A DNA stretch of 64,000 bases from Stomorhina lunata (Eukaryota; Arthropoda; Insecta; Diptera; Rhiniidae), in the NCBI GenBank assembly GCA_933228675.1, contig OW121742.1:106098940-106162939 (forward strand), in the 5' to 3' direction. Under the pieces are notes generated by a model that was not told where the DNA came from, searched no databases, and saw nothing but the letters and a program-made list of their open reading frames with translations. Shown one piece after another: positions 12,335 through 22,861 of the stretch. Within the stretch, counting starts at the first letter, position 1, and every line of letters starts with the position of its first letter. The translations under genes were made by a program, and so were the position numbers.

Positions 12335-12700
12335 AATTCTACAAATTATTTAGATCGTAGAATTTTAAAGCTTTCTATAGATCTTTAATATTTTGCAATT
12401 GCATTTTTGCAAGAGCATTTGCTTTAAACATTGAACTGCCCTATTACTTACAATTCCAAAGCTATCGATAGATTTTTAATATTTTCAAATTTAATTTTTG
12501 CAAAAGCATTTGCTTCAAAATTGTATCTCCCTATTACTTACAATTCCTAAGCCATCGATAGACCTTTAGTGTTTGAAATTGCTTTTTTGCAAGAGCATTT
12601 GCTTGAAACATTGAACTTCCCTATTGCCTACAATTTCAAAGCTATAGACAAATCTGTAATATTTGGAAATTGCATTTTTGCAATCGATAGACCTTAAAAT
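12335..12700 (+). repeat. Short tandem repeat, about 90-bp unit, four diverged copies
   Basis: The phrase 'tttttgcaagagcatttgct' recurs with variations near 12405, 12495, 12585 and, truncated, 12675. Each copy is followed by 'cattgaact.ccctatt.c.tacaatt' and 'gctatcgatagac'. A further direct piece (16613-16650) and an inverted piece (16680-16740) flank the far side of the LINE cluster, so the cluster appears to have landed within or been bracketed by this repeat. Confidence 0.7.
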
Positions 12701-12704
12701 ACTA

Positions 12705-13075
12705 AATTGGCCTATATTTATAACCTGTTAAGGTCAAAGGCCGAGCATATTTTAGAATTCCATGAGCTCCGATCTTGTGCACACATTCTCCAATTTCGTA
12801 GGCAAAACTTTGAAAGATTTTCTTCTACTTGGTTTTTCCATCGATGTTGCAGATGTCCGCTTTTACGAGTTCCCCCGGGATCATTTTACACACATTTTAC
12901 ACTTTTCTTGCTGGAATATTTTCATTCATACGCACGACATATTCTAGCCAACACAGCCGCTTCTGTTTAATGCGTTTTATGTTGACTTAGACGGCTCCAA
13001 AGATTTTTCGTAGAATCTTCCTCTCAAAACCTCCAAGAATAGCTTCATCTGCCTGTCAAAGTGCCCATGATTCTT
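12705..13075 (-). mobile_element. LINE 3' end, minus strand (second family)
   Basis: On the minus strand this matches the C-terminal coding end of the 'RMDENTPARKVF' type LINE. The stretch 'cttgctggaatattttcattcatacg' and 'caacacagccgcttctgtttaatgcg' (about 12905-12975) is nearly the same as 31180-31250. It continues into 'tttagaattccatgagctcc', the family's 3' end. Frameshifted and inactive. Confidence 0.6.
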
Positions 13076-13079
13076 CTTA

Positions 13080-13860
13080 TTCTTCTGTTATCGTTGACTC
13101 CCAGTGGAGCATAGGGCCTCAGCCATTCTTTATTATCGAACTCATAGTTAGGCATATGTCATTCCATGAATAGTTTGCTGCTTGCAACTCCGTATCAATT
13201 GACCTTCTCCACGTTCTAGCAGGTGCACCAACACGACGGGCGCTTCCCTGTGGATTTCAACGAAGCGCTTGTAGAGCAATGTTGGTATTTGGCCTTCAAA
13301 GTGTGTGTCCTATCCACCTCCATTTCTGTTGATATATCTCTATAGAAGCAGGGATTTGGTTTGTCGCGTTTAGTAGATCTTCATTTCTTATGCGATTTGG
13401 CCACAATATATTAAGGATTTGCCTGAAGCATTTGTTTGCAAAGGTTTGTAGTCGCTTATCGATGGCATTTTTGAGTTTCCAAGTTTCGCAGCCGTAATAC
13501 AAGATGCACTTGACATTCGAATTGTATATTCGTTGGTTGTTGTTGATATTCTCCGAGATTTTCAAAAACCTCGGAGAATGCCAAATGCAGATTTTACCTT
13601 ATTAATACGCGATTCAACAAGGACCGGCACCGCTTCTTGTAGATACCAAACTTCCTAGATAACTAAAGGTACCTACACATCCAATAACCTCGTTATCCAT
13701 ATTGATTTGTGTTGACAGCTTTGTGTCATAGCCATCAGCCCAGCTGCCCGAAATTCAATAGTGATAACTTTAGTGTTTTCTTGAAGATAACCTGATCTTT
13801 GGCTTAGAAGATATACGTCATCAGCGTATTCCAAGTCCTCGACTTATTTAAAGATGTTAA
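13080..13860 (-). pseudogene. LINE reverse transcriptase C-terminal fragment (copy 1, minus)
   Basis: On the minus strand the frame at 13565-13296 gives 'CILYYGCETWKLKNAIDKRL', 'FANKCFRQILNILWPNRIRN', 'TNQIPASIEIYQQ' and 'KWRWIGHTL', closely related to 10403-11008 on the plus strand. The remaining 3' part continues through 13080 in other frames. Upstream, 13600-13860 holds the preceding palm segment in broken frames. Same family as copy 2 immediately beside it. Confidence 0.8.
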
Positions 13861-13899
13861 TTGGATACCGAGACTACCATTCAGAGCAGTGCGCATTAT

Positions 13900-14540
13900 G
13901 TTGTCGATTATTCTGTTATCGCAGACTCCCAGGGGAGCATAGGTCCTCAACCATCCTTTTATATCGAACTCTATTGCGAGATATTAAGCATACGTCATTC
14001 CAAGAATAGTTTGCCTGCTTGCAACTCCGCAACAATTGATCTTCTCCACGTTCTAGCAGGTGCACCAACCCAACGGCTGTTTCCCTGTGGATTCCAATGA
14101 AGCGCTTGTCGAGCAATGTTGGTATTTGGCCTTCGTAGTGTGTGGCCTTCCACCGCTATTTCCGTTGACATGCGTCTATAGAAGCATGGATTTGCTTTGT
14201 CTTGTTTAGTAAATCTTAATTTCTTATGCGGTTCGACTGCCATATATTAAGGATTTGCCGTTATCATTTGCAAAGGTTTGTAGGCGCTTATCGATGGCAG
14301 TTGTGCGTTTCCTAGTTCAGCAGCCATAATACATGATGCATTTGACGTTCGAGTTATATATTCGTAACTGGTTGATGTTGATTTTTGCCGAGGTTTCCAA
14401 ATAGCTCGGGGAATGCCAGATGTAGATTTTGCCTTATTAAAACGCGAGGATGTAATGAGATGCATCTGTTGCCTGGCGTCTCCAGCCACTAGGTAAGAAC
14501 TATTTCCAATTCCTACTCTAAACTCCTTGTGATACATCCT
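13900..14540 (-). pseudogene. LINE reverse transcriptase C-terminal fragment (copy 2, minus)
   Basis: A second minus-strand copy of the region in the preceding LINE fragment. The C-terminal frames give 'GHTLRRPNTNIARQALHWN' (14170-14100) and the arginine-rich 'TWRRS' stretch that follows it in this family. The match to copy 1 spans about 13910-14415, so this looks like a segmental duplication or two insertions of the same truncated family in the same orientation. Frames are broken at about 14116 and 14243. Confidence 0.75.
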
Positions 14541-15045
14541 GAAAACCTGAGCAACTTAGTTGATGATGCGGTAAACAACCCGTGTGGGATTCTAGGTCAG
14601 GGCTAATATGAGAGGGAGTTATCTTAGAGCCATTCTAACGTATTTGGTCTAAGGGTCTAAGATAATTGTACTTGGTAAAGTACGAATATGCAGCGTCTGT
14701 TCAACGTGTTAGTTGCTCTTGCAAGCGGTCGTCTGTCTCGGATCGAGCGGCTCGCTATACAAACGTGACTCGTTTCCTTGGATCCATCACTTACGATGTT
14801 TTAAGCATGGAAAGAAACAACATCACAAAATATACTACTCGAAGGGGTAATCATGCGAGAAATCCCCCTGCTACGGCAGCTTTCACAAGGATTTTGGAGG
14901 TGCCTAATCTATGCAAGAACATTCTGATGAATGAAACCAATTCTATCCGAAGATATCGGACTATAAAACCTACTATAGGCATGAAGGAAAGTTTAAGGAT
15001 TGCGACATAGAACGTGTGCACTAGGGCGTCTCGAAAAAATAAAGT
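14541..15045 (+). pseudogene. LINE 5' region leading into the endonuclease domain
   Basis: A plus-strand frame (14666-15010) ends in 'GMKESLRIAT', after which a stop codon replaces the Trp of the usual LRIATWNVRT start of the apurinic-type endonuclease; 'NVCTR' follows in the same frame. This matches the endonuclease start seen at 35856-35780 (minus). The upstream sequence 'gtgtgggattctaggtcagg' (about 14580) is likely the element's 5' untranslated region. Broken copy. Confidence 0.55.
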
Positions 15046-15640
15046 TCGCCGTACACCATCGAATATAAAGCATTGCTATGAGGCGGTTTCGAAAAATTTT
15101 TTTTAATTTTTTTCTTTGCACATTGGGGTCGCCAAAATACATTTTTCGTTATATCTTCGACATTTATAGTCGGATCTCAAACATCGATATATCGATGTTT
15201 TTGACTCGAGGAGGCCAACATTTTTCTTTAATAGTCATTATTCTTGGGTATCCGGTTCTAGTATTTATCTATCAGACCCCTTTTCCTACCACCCTAATGT
15301 ACCACCCTAATATCAGAAAATTAAAGCTCTTAAAAATCGTTAAACTTTTACTAAGGAAGTTTTTCGATTTTTCAAACCGATCTATTACAAACAAGGAATT
15401 TCTAATTTTGCCGCACATAGGGATCGCCAAAATACATTTTTCGTTATATCTTCGCCATTTACTATCGTTTTGCGATATTAATCATTGACCTAAAATACAT
15501 TCTTCTACATAGTACCTACCCAAGATATCTTAACTCATACAACAAGAATTATAAAAATTTAAAATCTTTTAATCAATTATGTTTTGAAAAGATCCAAGTT
15601 TGCTGTATTTTTGACGACTTTCAAGTTCTGAAAAAATTTG
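15046..15640. other. Unassigned sequence within the LINE cluster
   Basis: Bases 15110-15160 and 15412-15460 are direct copies of 'gggtcgccaaaatacatttt' plus 'tcgttatatcttcg', so a roughly 300-bp unit is duplicated. The single open frame (15078-15488) spans both copies and has no recognised domain; I do not call it a gene. Confidence 0.4.
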
Positions 15641-16600
15641 GCCCATGGATAATAGACTATCGTTATTCACATTGATGTGTATCGACGGGCTTGCGGCATA
15701 GCCTCCAGGTATATTCTTTGTCTTGAAAATATTGATTTCCAGCCCAGCTGACCGAAATTCAATAGCGTTAGTTTTTTCTTGAAGGTGACCTGAGCTTTGA
15801 CATGTGTCATCAGCGTTTTCTAAGTCCTCGAGTTATTTAATGTCGATGACGAGGATAAAAAGTATAGGTGACAAGATACATCATTGTCTTACTCCAGTAG
15901 TAACTTCGAACGGATTTAATAATTTACCTTTGTATAGGACCCGACATTTAAAATCCACGTACATTGCCCGAATTAAGTTCGTTGGCATGTTACGATTTTC
16001 CAAAATTCTCCATAGATAGCTCCTATTGAGACAGTCGATAAACGCTAGGTGGGCAGAGCTTCTTCTTCCCATATTTTATGCACAAATGGGTGTCACAGTC
16101 TTGCCGATCCTTCAACATCATATAAAAGCATCTCCGCTAAGATATTGTCATTGCCCGGTGCCTTGTTGCGCTTAAGGCTTTTAATGACGTTCTTTACTTC
16201 TTGTATCATGGTTACATTGCTCTAGTACTATTCTTAATGTGTTTAATAGATCAACACAAGATCGGTTCACTCTGAACCCAAACTGATTTTCGTGGAGTGT
16301 ATCGGCAACTTCATCGGATATATTGTTCAAAAGCACTCGACTTAGTATTTTGCTTGGTATTGGAAGAAGTGTTATACGCATTAAATCATCTTCGCTGAGA
16401 TATTGTCATTGCCCAGGGCCTTGTTGCGCTTAGGGCTTTAAATGGCTTTCTTCACTTATATACTGTCATGGTTGGTTTCATTATGAACTTCCGTCCATGG
16501 TCTAGCATCGTAGCTGCGATGCTAGACTGTTTGCAACGGATTGTGAACTGGGCTATTGTATATATTGTCTTCATGTCGCCTTTACTTGCAGCTGATTCAG
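15641..16600 (-). pseudogene. LINE reverse transcriptase fingers and palm fragment (minus)
   Basis: On the minus strand this encodes the part of the polymerase that the neighbouring 3' copies lack. 'ITLLPIPSKILSRVLL' and 'ENQFGFRVNRSCVDLLNTLR' (16381-16181) are the fingers region. 'ILENRNMPTNLIRAMYVD', 'CRVLYKGKLLNPF' and 'EVTTGVRQ' (16072-15881) lead to the conserved RQGC box. The YADD region is reached near 15800. Frames change at about 16180 and 16072, and the palm A box is damaged. A short perfect hairpin (GTCTAGCATCG stem) occurs at 16500-16527. Inactive. Confidence 0.8.
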
Positions 16601-17300
16601 CTTCACTTAATCTAACATCATTTGCTTTAAATATTGAACATCCCTAATGACTTTTAACTACACCTTTGCGGCTTGTAACAAAACCCTATTCAATGTTTAA
16701 TGCAAGTGTTCTTGCAAAAATGCAAATTTGCAAATTCAAAATTGCAATTTCCTTTATTAATATGGACAGTTGTATTATATTATAAATATTTATTATTATT
16801 CAGAACTATTTCAGAAATGCCCATAAATTATAAACTTTTTAAACTTTGCTCAAAAACAAATAAATTTTTAACATCTTAACATTGTTCAGTTTTTTCAAAT
16901 TTATGTCTTTTTTTTATTATCACTCGAATAAATTTTTACATAAAATTCAAAATTTTCGAACTTAATAGCCATTTTGCTTTCTTCCATGAAAATTTGTTTT
17001 TCCGAAAAACAAACGAGTAAAACAAATATTTTTAACGTCTTGTAAAATAAAATAAATAATCATGAAGAACAAAACTCTATAACTTAAATTTAAATTATAG
17101 TTTTTTATTATTAAATGCGGAGGAGGAGGCGTTGGATAGAAAAATAATAAAAAGATTTTCATCATGATTTTTTTTTATGAATGAAAATTAAATACTTGAA
17201 ATGTTTCAATATTTTAATGGTGCTGAGATTTGGGTATTTGAAAAGTTGATTGATCGTTGGTTGAGTGCTAGAGGTCGATAAATCAAACAAAAAAAACACA
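16601..17300. other. AT-rich spacer
   Basis: Bases 16613-16740 hold direct and inverted pieces of the 90-bp repeat from 12335-12700. The rest is AT-rich with no gene or RNA signal that I can support. Confidence 0.4.
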
Positions 17301-17751
17301 CTCAAACAAAGAAGTATTATAGTCGTTCATGGCCGATCTTATAATACCCAACATCACAGACAATCCACCAACAATACAAAAAGTGAAGAACGCCATAAAA
17401 AGCCTTGCAGAGATGCTTTTATGTGATGTTGAAGTATCGGCGTTACTGTCGTATCCATTTGTGCGTAAAATATGGGAAGAAGAAGCTCTGCCAAATTCCT
17501 GAAATGAAAGTATACTAGTCAAAATACCAAAAAGGAGTGACTCCAAAGACTGCAAAACCTACAGGGATATAACACTTCTTCCAATACCGAGCCAAATACT
17601 AAATCGAGTAATTTTGAACAGAATATCCGATGCAGTTTCCGCTACACTCCGCGAAAATCAGTTTGGGTTCAGAGAGAATCGATCTTGTTTTGACCTAATC
17701 AACACAGTAAGAATAGTACTAGAGCAATGTAATGAATTCCGTACCCTCATT
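17301..17751 (+). pseudogene. LINE reverse transcriptase, fingers region, left part split by a foldback element
   Basis: From about 17349 the plus strand reads into a reverse transcriptase: 'PFVRKIWEEEALPNS', 'ILVKIPKRSDSKDCKTYRDI', 'TLLPIPSQILNRVILNRI' and 'LRENQFGFRENRSC' (frames 17460-17740), with a stop in place of a Trp at about 17500. The reading frame stops where the 854-bp foldback element (17752-18605) begins and resumes in the same domain at 18606. The head at 17305-17350 carries the dispersed hairpin motif (tagtcgttcatggccgat followed by ATAATACCC). Confidence 0.85.
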
Positions 17752-18605
17752 ATGTGTGTGAAGTTAAAATTTTTAACCCTAGACACAAACCAATGTTTTT
17801 AACAGAGCTCTGTTATGTAGTTAACATAGCTCTGTTAAGAATCAAAAAATAATAATAACGCAAGGAATTCGAATTCCTAGTAAACCAGGTAACGTGGACG
17901 GACAAATGGGGTATCAGATTGTAGGCGAGGATCTTATCTATGGATACCCATAGTCAGAATCTATAACAGAGTGAGTTGGTAACTGCTTTCCAAAATATCA
18001 AATGTGAGATTATGCTAAGGAGCATTGCAAATTCCCAGAAAACAAGACAACGTGGGCGGACAAATGTGGTATCGGGTTGTAGCTAAGGATGTATCCTATG
18101 AGCATCTACAGTCAGAACCTCTAACAGAGCGAGTTGCTGGGATTTATTAGTATTTTTTCAAAAAATTTCATATATGAGATTATACTAAGGGAGGATTCCA
18201 GATTTCTAGCAAACAAGGCAACATGGGCGGACAAATGAAGGATCGGGGAGTAGCTGAGGATGTTAACTTTAGGGCTCCATAGTCAGAGTATCTAACAGAG
18301 CGAGTTGGTAGGAGTTATTGAGATTTTTTAAAAATTGCATATGTGGGATTATGTTAAGGGAGGATTCCAGATTCCTTGGAAACGAGGCAACTTGGGCGGA
18401 CAAATGAAGGATCGGAGAGTAGCTGAGGATGTTTTCTATAGGCCTCCATAGTCCACGTTGCCTGGTTCACTAGGAATTCGAATTCCTTGCGTATTCCCCT
18501 TATTTTCGGTTCTTAACAAAGCTATGTTAACTACATAACAGAGCTCTGTTAAAAACATTGGTTTGTGTCTAGAGTTTTAAATTTCAAATTTAACTTCACA
18601 CACAT
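17752..18605. mobile_element. Foldback (FB/MULE-like) non-autonomous element, 854 bp, 9-bp target duplication
   Basis: The left and right ends are inverted copies of each other over about 145 bp: 17752-17898 versus 18458-18605. They begin ATGTGTGTGAAGTTAAA on the left and its complement on the right, and contain 'aacagagctctgttatgtag' and 'ggaattcgaattcc'. The flanks are ACCCTCATT (17743-17751) and ACCCCCATT (18606-18614), a 9-bp duplication with one mismatch. The core (17897-18460) is four tandem copies of about 160-170 bp, each with 'g(a/g)cggacaaatg' and 'taacagag.gagttg'. No coding capacity. A 9-bp duplication with long inverted ends fits Foldback or Mutator-like elements in general; the assignment is inference. 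Confidence 0.85.
17897..18460 (+). repeat. Tandem repeat core of the foldback element, four units of 160-170 bp
   Basis: Units start near 17897, 18056, 18226 and 18395, each at 'acgtgg(a/g)cggacaaatg' or a close variant. The later three share 'agctgaggatgt' and 'cataggagtt...gattatg.taagg(g)aggattcc' style blocks. Divergence between units is greater than between the terminal inverted repeats, so the array predates the latest mobilisation. Confidence 0.75.
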
Positions 18606-19078
18606 ACCCCCATTTACCTGGCGTTTGTCGACTTTATAAAGGCCTTCGACGAATTTCTAAAAATCGTAACATGCCAACGAAAATTCTGAACTTAATACCG
18701 GCAATGTACTATGATTTTCAATGTCAGGTCCTACACAGAGGTAAATTGTCAAATCCGTTCGAAGTTACTACTGGAGACAAGGGTGCATCTTGCCACCTAT
18801 ACTTTTTAACCTTGTCATCGACAACATAATGCGTACGAATTTGAATGGTAAAGACGGTATCCAATGGACACCCTTTAAACAACTCGAGGACTTGGAATAT
18901 GCTGATGACGTATGTCTTCTAAGCCAGAGTTAAGGCCACCTTCAAGAAAATACTAACTCTATCGTTGTTGAATGTATGTATGTCGGGCAGCAGGATTGGA
19001 AATCAATATTTCCAAGACAAAGATTATGTCTGGAGGCTATGGCGCAAACCCTTCAACACACATCGATGTGGATAACGA
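18606..19078 (+). pseudogene. LINE reverse transcriptase, palm region, right part
   Basis: This continues the domain interrupted by the foldback element. 'LAFVDFIKAFD' (18618-18650) is the palm A box, 'RQGC'-type sequence lies at about 18778-18795 (here 'DKGCIL' after a change), and 'EDLEYADDVCL' with YADD at 18898-18909 is the catalytic C box. Downstream the frame decays at 18930. The element ends abruptly at about 19078 against the minisatellite. Same family as 10195-11008. Confidence 0.85.
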
Positions 19079-19947
19079 GTATTCATTTTACGAAAGATAA
19101 TAAAAGTTTTCTATAGAAAATCTTTCCATATCCAAAGTTTATTATTTGGAAGCATTTCGAAATCGAAAGATTTATATAGGAAATCTATAGATATTGACAT
19201 TTTTATATTAGAAAGCTCTTGATATAGAATGTTTTTTTTTTTGTAGCTTTGGATATTAAAAGTAACTTTTAGGAAATCTGTTAATATACAAAGTTTTCAA
19301 TCCAAAATATTTTCATGACAAAAGTTTTTTATGAGAAATCTTTTGATATCGAAATTTTTTTACAGAAAATCTTTCAATATCAATATTAATAGAAAACCTT
19401 ACGACATCGAAAATTTTATATAGAAAATCTTTTTTTCCGAAAAGCTTTCGATATGAAATGTTTTTAGTTAAAAGCTTTTTGTATCAAAAATTACCTATAG
19501 AAAAGCTTTGATATTGAACTTTTTTATAGGAAAGTTTTATATAAGAAATCTTTCGACATCGAACATTTTTTATAGGAATCCTTTCGATATCGAAAGTTTT
19601 TTTCCGGAAAGCTTTTGATATGGAATGTTTTTTGTTAAAAGCTTTTTATAACAAAAGTTATCTATAGGAAAACTTTTACATTAAAGTTTTTTATAGGCTT
19701 ATAAAAGACATCTTTCGATATATATTATTATTATATTAATCCTTTCGATATCGAAAGTTTTATATAGGATTTTTTAATAAAAACAGTTTTTTAGATATTA
19801 AAGTTATCTATAGAAAAAGCTTTTGAAATTTAAAGTTTTCTAGAGGAAAGTTTTTAATAAAAAGTTTTCTATCTGAAATATTTTTACGACAAATGTTTTA
19901 TATGAGAAATCTTGTGACATCGAAAGTTTATTATAGAAAATATTTTA
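19079..19947 (+). repeat. AT-rich minisatellite, left part (unit about 30 bp)
   Basis: Diverged repeats of 'tttttataggaaatctttcgat' / 'atcgaaagtttttt' with a unit of about 30 bp. The array resumes after the Tc1/mariner element at 21257-21480, so that element inserted into it. Many units contain the dyad TTTCGATATCGAAAG. Confidence 0.8.
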
Positions 19948-21254
19948 TCGGGTGTTTTTTATTGAGGTATAGAACTTTAAGTTGGCATCACTTTTTTAAC
20001 TGGCGGCCATTTTGTCAGCTGTCAAGTGATTAATATTTAGTTTGGTTTGCCATTTCATCATGAACAGGTTGACAAAAGAACAACGCTTGCAAATCGTGCA
20101 AATTTATTTCGAAAATAATGGTTCAGTTCGCGAAGCTTACCGCAAGCTCCGTCCATTTTATGTCGATTATGTCGAAATCGTCCATCAGAGCAATTAATTC
20201 GGTTAACCATGGATCGTTTTAGCACTACGTTTACTCTATGTGATAATACGCATCCGCAGCGACGTCGAACAGTGCGCACCGAAGAAACAATTGCCGCTGT
20301 AGAGCAAAGTGTTGAAGAGGACCCGAATGAATCGATTCGCCACCGTGCACAGCAATTGGAGCTTTGTCCATCAACTTTATGGAAGATTTTGCGCAAAAAT
20401 CTTGGCTTGCGACCTTACATGATCCAGCTTGTGCAAGAATTAAAGCCGCGAGACCATGCAATGCGTCGTGATTTTGGTGTATGGGCCGAAAATGAGATTG
20501 ATCTCGATGCTGATTTTCATCGCAAAATTTTGTTCAGTGATGAGGCTCATTTTTGGTTGAATGGCTACGTCAACAAGCAAAATTGCCGCATTTGGAGTGA
20601 AGAGAATCTATATGAGACCCTTGAGACGCCACTACATCCACAAAAACTGACTGTTTGGTGTGCTCTATGGGCTGGTGGAGTCATTGGGTCATACTTCTTC
20701 CGAAATAATGCTGGAGAGTCAGTTACCATAAATGGAGACCGGTGTAGAGCCATGATAACCGACTATTTTGTTCCCCAATTGCATGGCATGAATGTGGATG
20801 AGTTGTGGTTCCAACAAGACGGCGCTACATGCCACACAGCGCACGTAACAATTGATTTATTGAAGGAAACATTCGATGAGCGCATAATTTCGCGGAATGG
20901 ACCTGTCAATTGGCCACCAAGATCGTGCGATTTGACACCACTGGATTATTTTCTTTGGGATATGTGAAGTCGCTCGTCTACGCCAACAAACCAGAAACGT
21001 TGGGGGACTTGGAAGCCAACATTCGTGGCGTTATTGCCAACATACGGCCCCATATGCTCGAAAAAGTAGTTGAAAATTAGACCTGTAGAATTGGCTTTAT
21101 TCGAGCCAGCCGCGGCGGCCACATGCCCGAAATCATATTTAAACATTAATGGCATAAAATTATCCTTCCAATAAAGCCAAATTGATGGACATTAAAACGA
21201 TTTTCTTGTGTTTTATTTCAATTCGAAGTTCTATACCTCTAAAAAAACACCCAT
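19948..21254 (+). mobile_element. Tc1/mariner transposon (DD41D type), inactive copy
   Basis: The ends are inverted repeats of about 30 bp: left (T)CGGGTGTTTTTTATTGAGG..., right complement (A)TGGGTGTTTTTTTAGAGG..., both continuing into GTATAGAACTT. They are flanked by TA at 19946-19947 and 21255-21256, the target duplication of IS630-Tc1-mariner elements. The total length of 1,307 bp and a single transposase gene are normal for the family. Confidence 0.9.
20060..21150 (+). pseudogene. Tc1/mariner transposase, two frameshifts and a premature stop
   Basis: The start ATG at 20060 opens 'MNRLTKEQRLQIVQIYFEN', the N-terminal DNA-binding helix-turn-helix. A frameshift near 20175-20190 moves to the frame of 20209-20967, which carries 'LCPSTLWKILRKNLGL', the first catalytic Asp in 'ILFSDEAHFWL', the second in 'LWFQQDGATCHTAH' and the third in 'CDLTPLDYFLW'. 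Counting from the second Asp to the Asp of PLDYFLW gives 41 intervening residues, that is a DD41D arrangement rather than DD34D or DD34E. One base is missing near 20961 (the frame otherwise continues VKSLVYANKPETL), a TAG replaces a Trp codon near 21079, and the conserved C terminus 'RASRGGHMPEIIFKH' ends at about 21150. The gene is dead but recent-looking. Confidence 0.9.
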
Positions 21255-21256
21255 TA

Positions 21257-21480
21257 TATAAGAAAACTTTAGATAAATAATGGCAGTCTTTTATTGAAAA
21301 GCTTTTGATGTGGAATATTTTTAGAAAGAAAAATATTTTAGAAAGTTTTAAACATTTAAAGTTACCTATAGGAAAGCTTTTAATATTGAAAGTTTTCTAT
21401 CCAAAAAATATTGTCGACAAAAGTTTAATATAAGAAATCATTAAACATCTAAACGAAAGATTCGAAAGTTTTCTATTATT
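21257..21480 (+). repeat. AT-rich minisatellite, right part
   Basis: Continuation of the 19079-19947 array on the far side of the Tc1/mariner insertion, with units such as 'ttaaagttacctataggaaa' and 'gcttttaatattgaaagttt'. Confidence 0.7.
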
Positions 21481-21519
21481 TGTTGATGCAATGACACATA
21501 ATTTGGTGAGATAGGGCTC

Positions 21520-21815
21520 TTAAAAATATATTTTTTTAAGAATAAGTTAGGGCTTGTAGGAAAATTACTTTTTGATTAAATTGCCTTAAATTTTTGTGAG
21601 CAGGTGTATTTGCGTCAAATACATTTGAATCACAAAAAACATCAATTTTGAAAAAAGTGTGAGTTAGGGCTTTCTACATGAGACCAAGTTAGTAAGTTAG
21701 GGCTTGTAGAAAAATTACTTTTTGATTAAATTGCCTTAAATTTTTGTGAGGAGGTGTATTTGCGTCAAATAATTTCGAAAAAAGTGTGAGTTAGGGCTTT
21801 CTACATGAGACCAAC
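21520..21815 (+). repeat. Direct duplication with a 'gagttagggctt' motif
   Basis: Two copies share 'aagttagggcttgtag(g)aaaattactttttgattaaattgcc' and then 'gtgtgagttagggctttctacatgagacca'. The copies start near 21545 and 21700. The second lacks about 35 bp in the middle. The phrase 'gagttagggctttt' recurs at about 35527, so the sequence is dispersed. Confidence 0.7.
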
Positions 21816-22058
21816 GATATACTCCTATTTCCTACATTTTCAATAGTATAATATAATATATATATCAGAATTCGCAATTTTATAAGCCTAAATACTTATA
21901 ATTTCTAATCGTGAATTTCCTAATTTCAAACTCATTCGCGATTGTCCCCAATTGAGGCCTTTGTATGGCCCTAATAACATTTTATTTAAACATTATATTT
22001 AATATTTTATTAACTAATTACTATTAATTATTATTACACATTTTTGTTTTCATTACAG

Positions 22059-22180
22059 GGCGTCATATATCAGCGGGATCTTCTCTGTTTCGAAAAACAC
22101 GGTTTCAAAACTGTCATGTGTTGGCCGTTATCTCCTTGATGTATCTTCTACTAATTAGGCGATCGTACTCGTATAACTAA
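22059..22180 (+). CDS. Candidate terminal exon with a membrane segment (unrecognised)
   Basis: A good acceptor (pyrimidine-rich tract, ATTACAG at 22052-22058) precedes this stretch. Joined to the exon at 9563-9688, the split codon becomes Trp and the frame continues RHISAGSSLFRKTR, then a hydrophobic run 'VLAVISLMYLLLI' (22118-22156), then basic RRSYSYN and a TAA stop at 22178-22180. AATAAA at about 22206 and 22407 could serve polyadenylation. The other two frames are also open for about 30 codons, so the frame is not certain. If real, the protein would end in a single membrane segment with a short tail. The family is not recognised. Confidence 0.38.
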
Positions 22181-22861
22181 AAACAAAATCTCATATTTTA
22201 TTTTAATAATAAATTAAATGAAAATATTTTTTTGTTGTTGTATTGTTTTTCGTTTTTACTATTTAATTAGAATTAAACTTAATAATTATAAATCATACAA
22301 AATATATGAGTGTTATTTAGTCATAGATGCATTAGATGTATTTTATATGTAAACGATTGAAAAAAAACATGAACCTCAATTTTAGGATGAAAAGCAACAG
22401 TGGGTTAATAAAGTAAATGTCATAAAATTGTGCTAACTCCCCCACTGTGTTTCCCCCTAATAATTAAAATTGTTTTATAATTAGAGACTAGTTTATAAGT
22501 TAATAAATGCCCTTTTAAAAGCAAAAATATTTACAACTTTTATGTTAGTATTTAATTGTATTATTTAATATCTATTCCTTAGCTGTGTCCATATTAATTT
22601 TTAAAATTTTACTTTTAAATTATTCTATTTAAATGAAAATATCAACTTTACTTAAATCAAAAACTACTTAATTTAAATAAATTTAAAATAAAAAACCCAT
22701 CAATATAATTGATAACATTTATAAGTGTATATTATAAAAATAAATTTAATAAATGTCTGTATTTATTAAGAATATTCAAGCGATTGTACAAAAGAAAATC
22801 TTTAAAAATTTAACAAATAAATTTACCAAATATGGTTCTAAAATCGACTACTGTGTCTATC
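22181..22861. other. AT-rich spacer, possible 3' untranslated region
   Basis: Several AATAAA and ATTAAA sequences; otherwise featureless. It may hold the 3' end of the candidate gene ending at 22180. Confidence 0.35.

Noticed and set aside
17283..17555. Minus-strand open frame of 90 codons with a hydrophobic stretch
   Set aside because: Antisense to the LINE reverse transcriptase read on the plus strand at 17349-17740.
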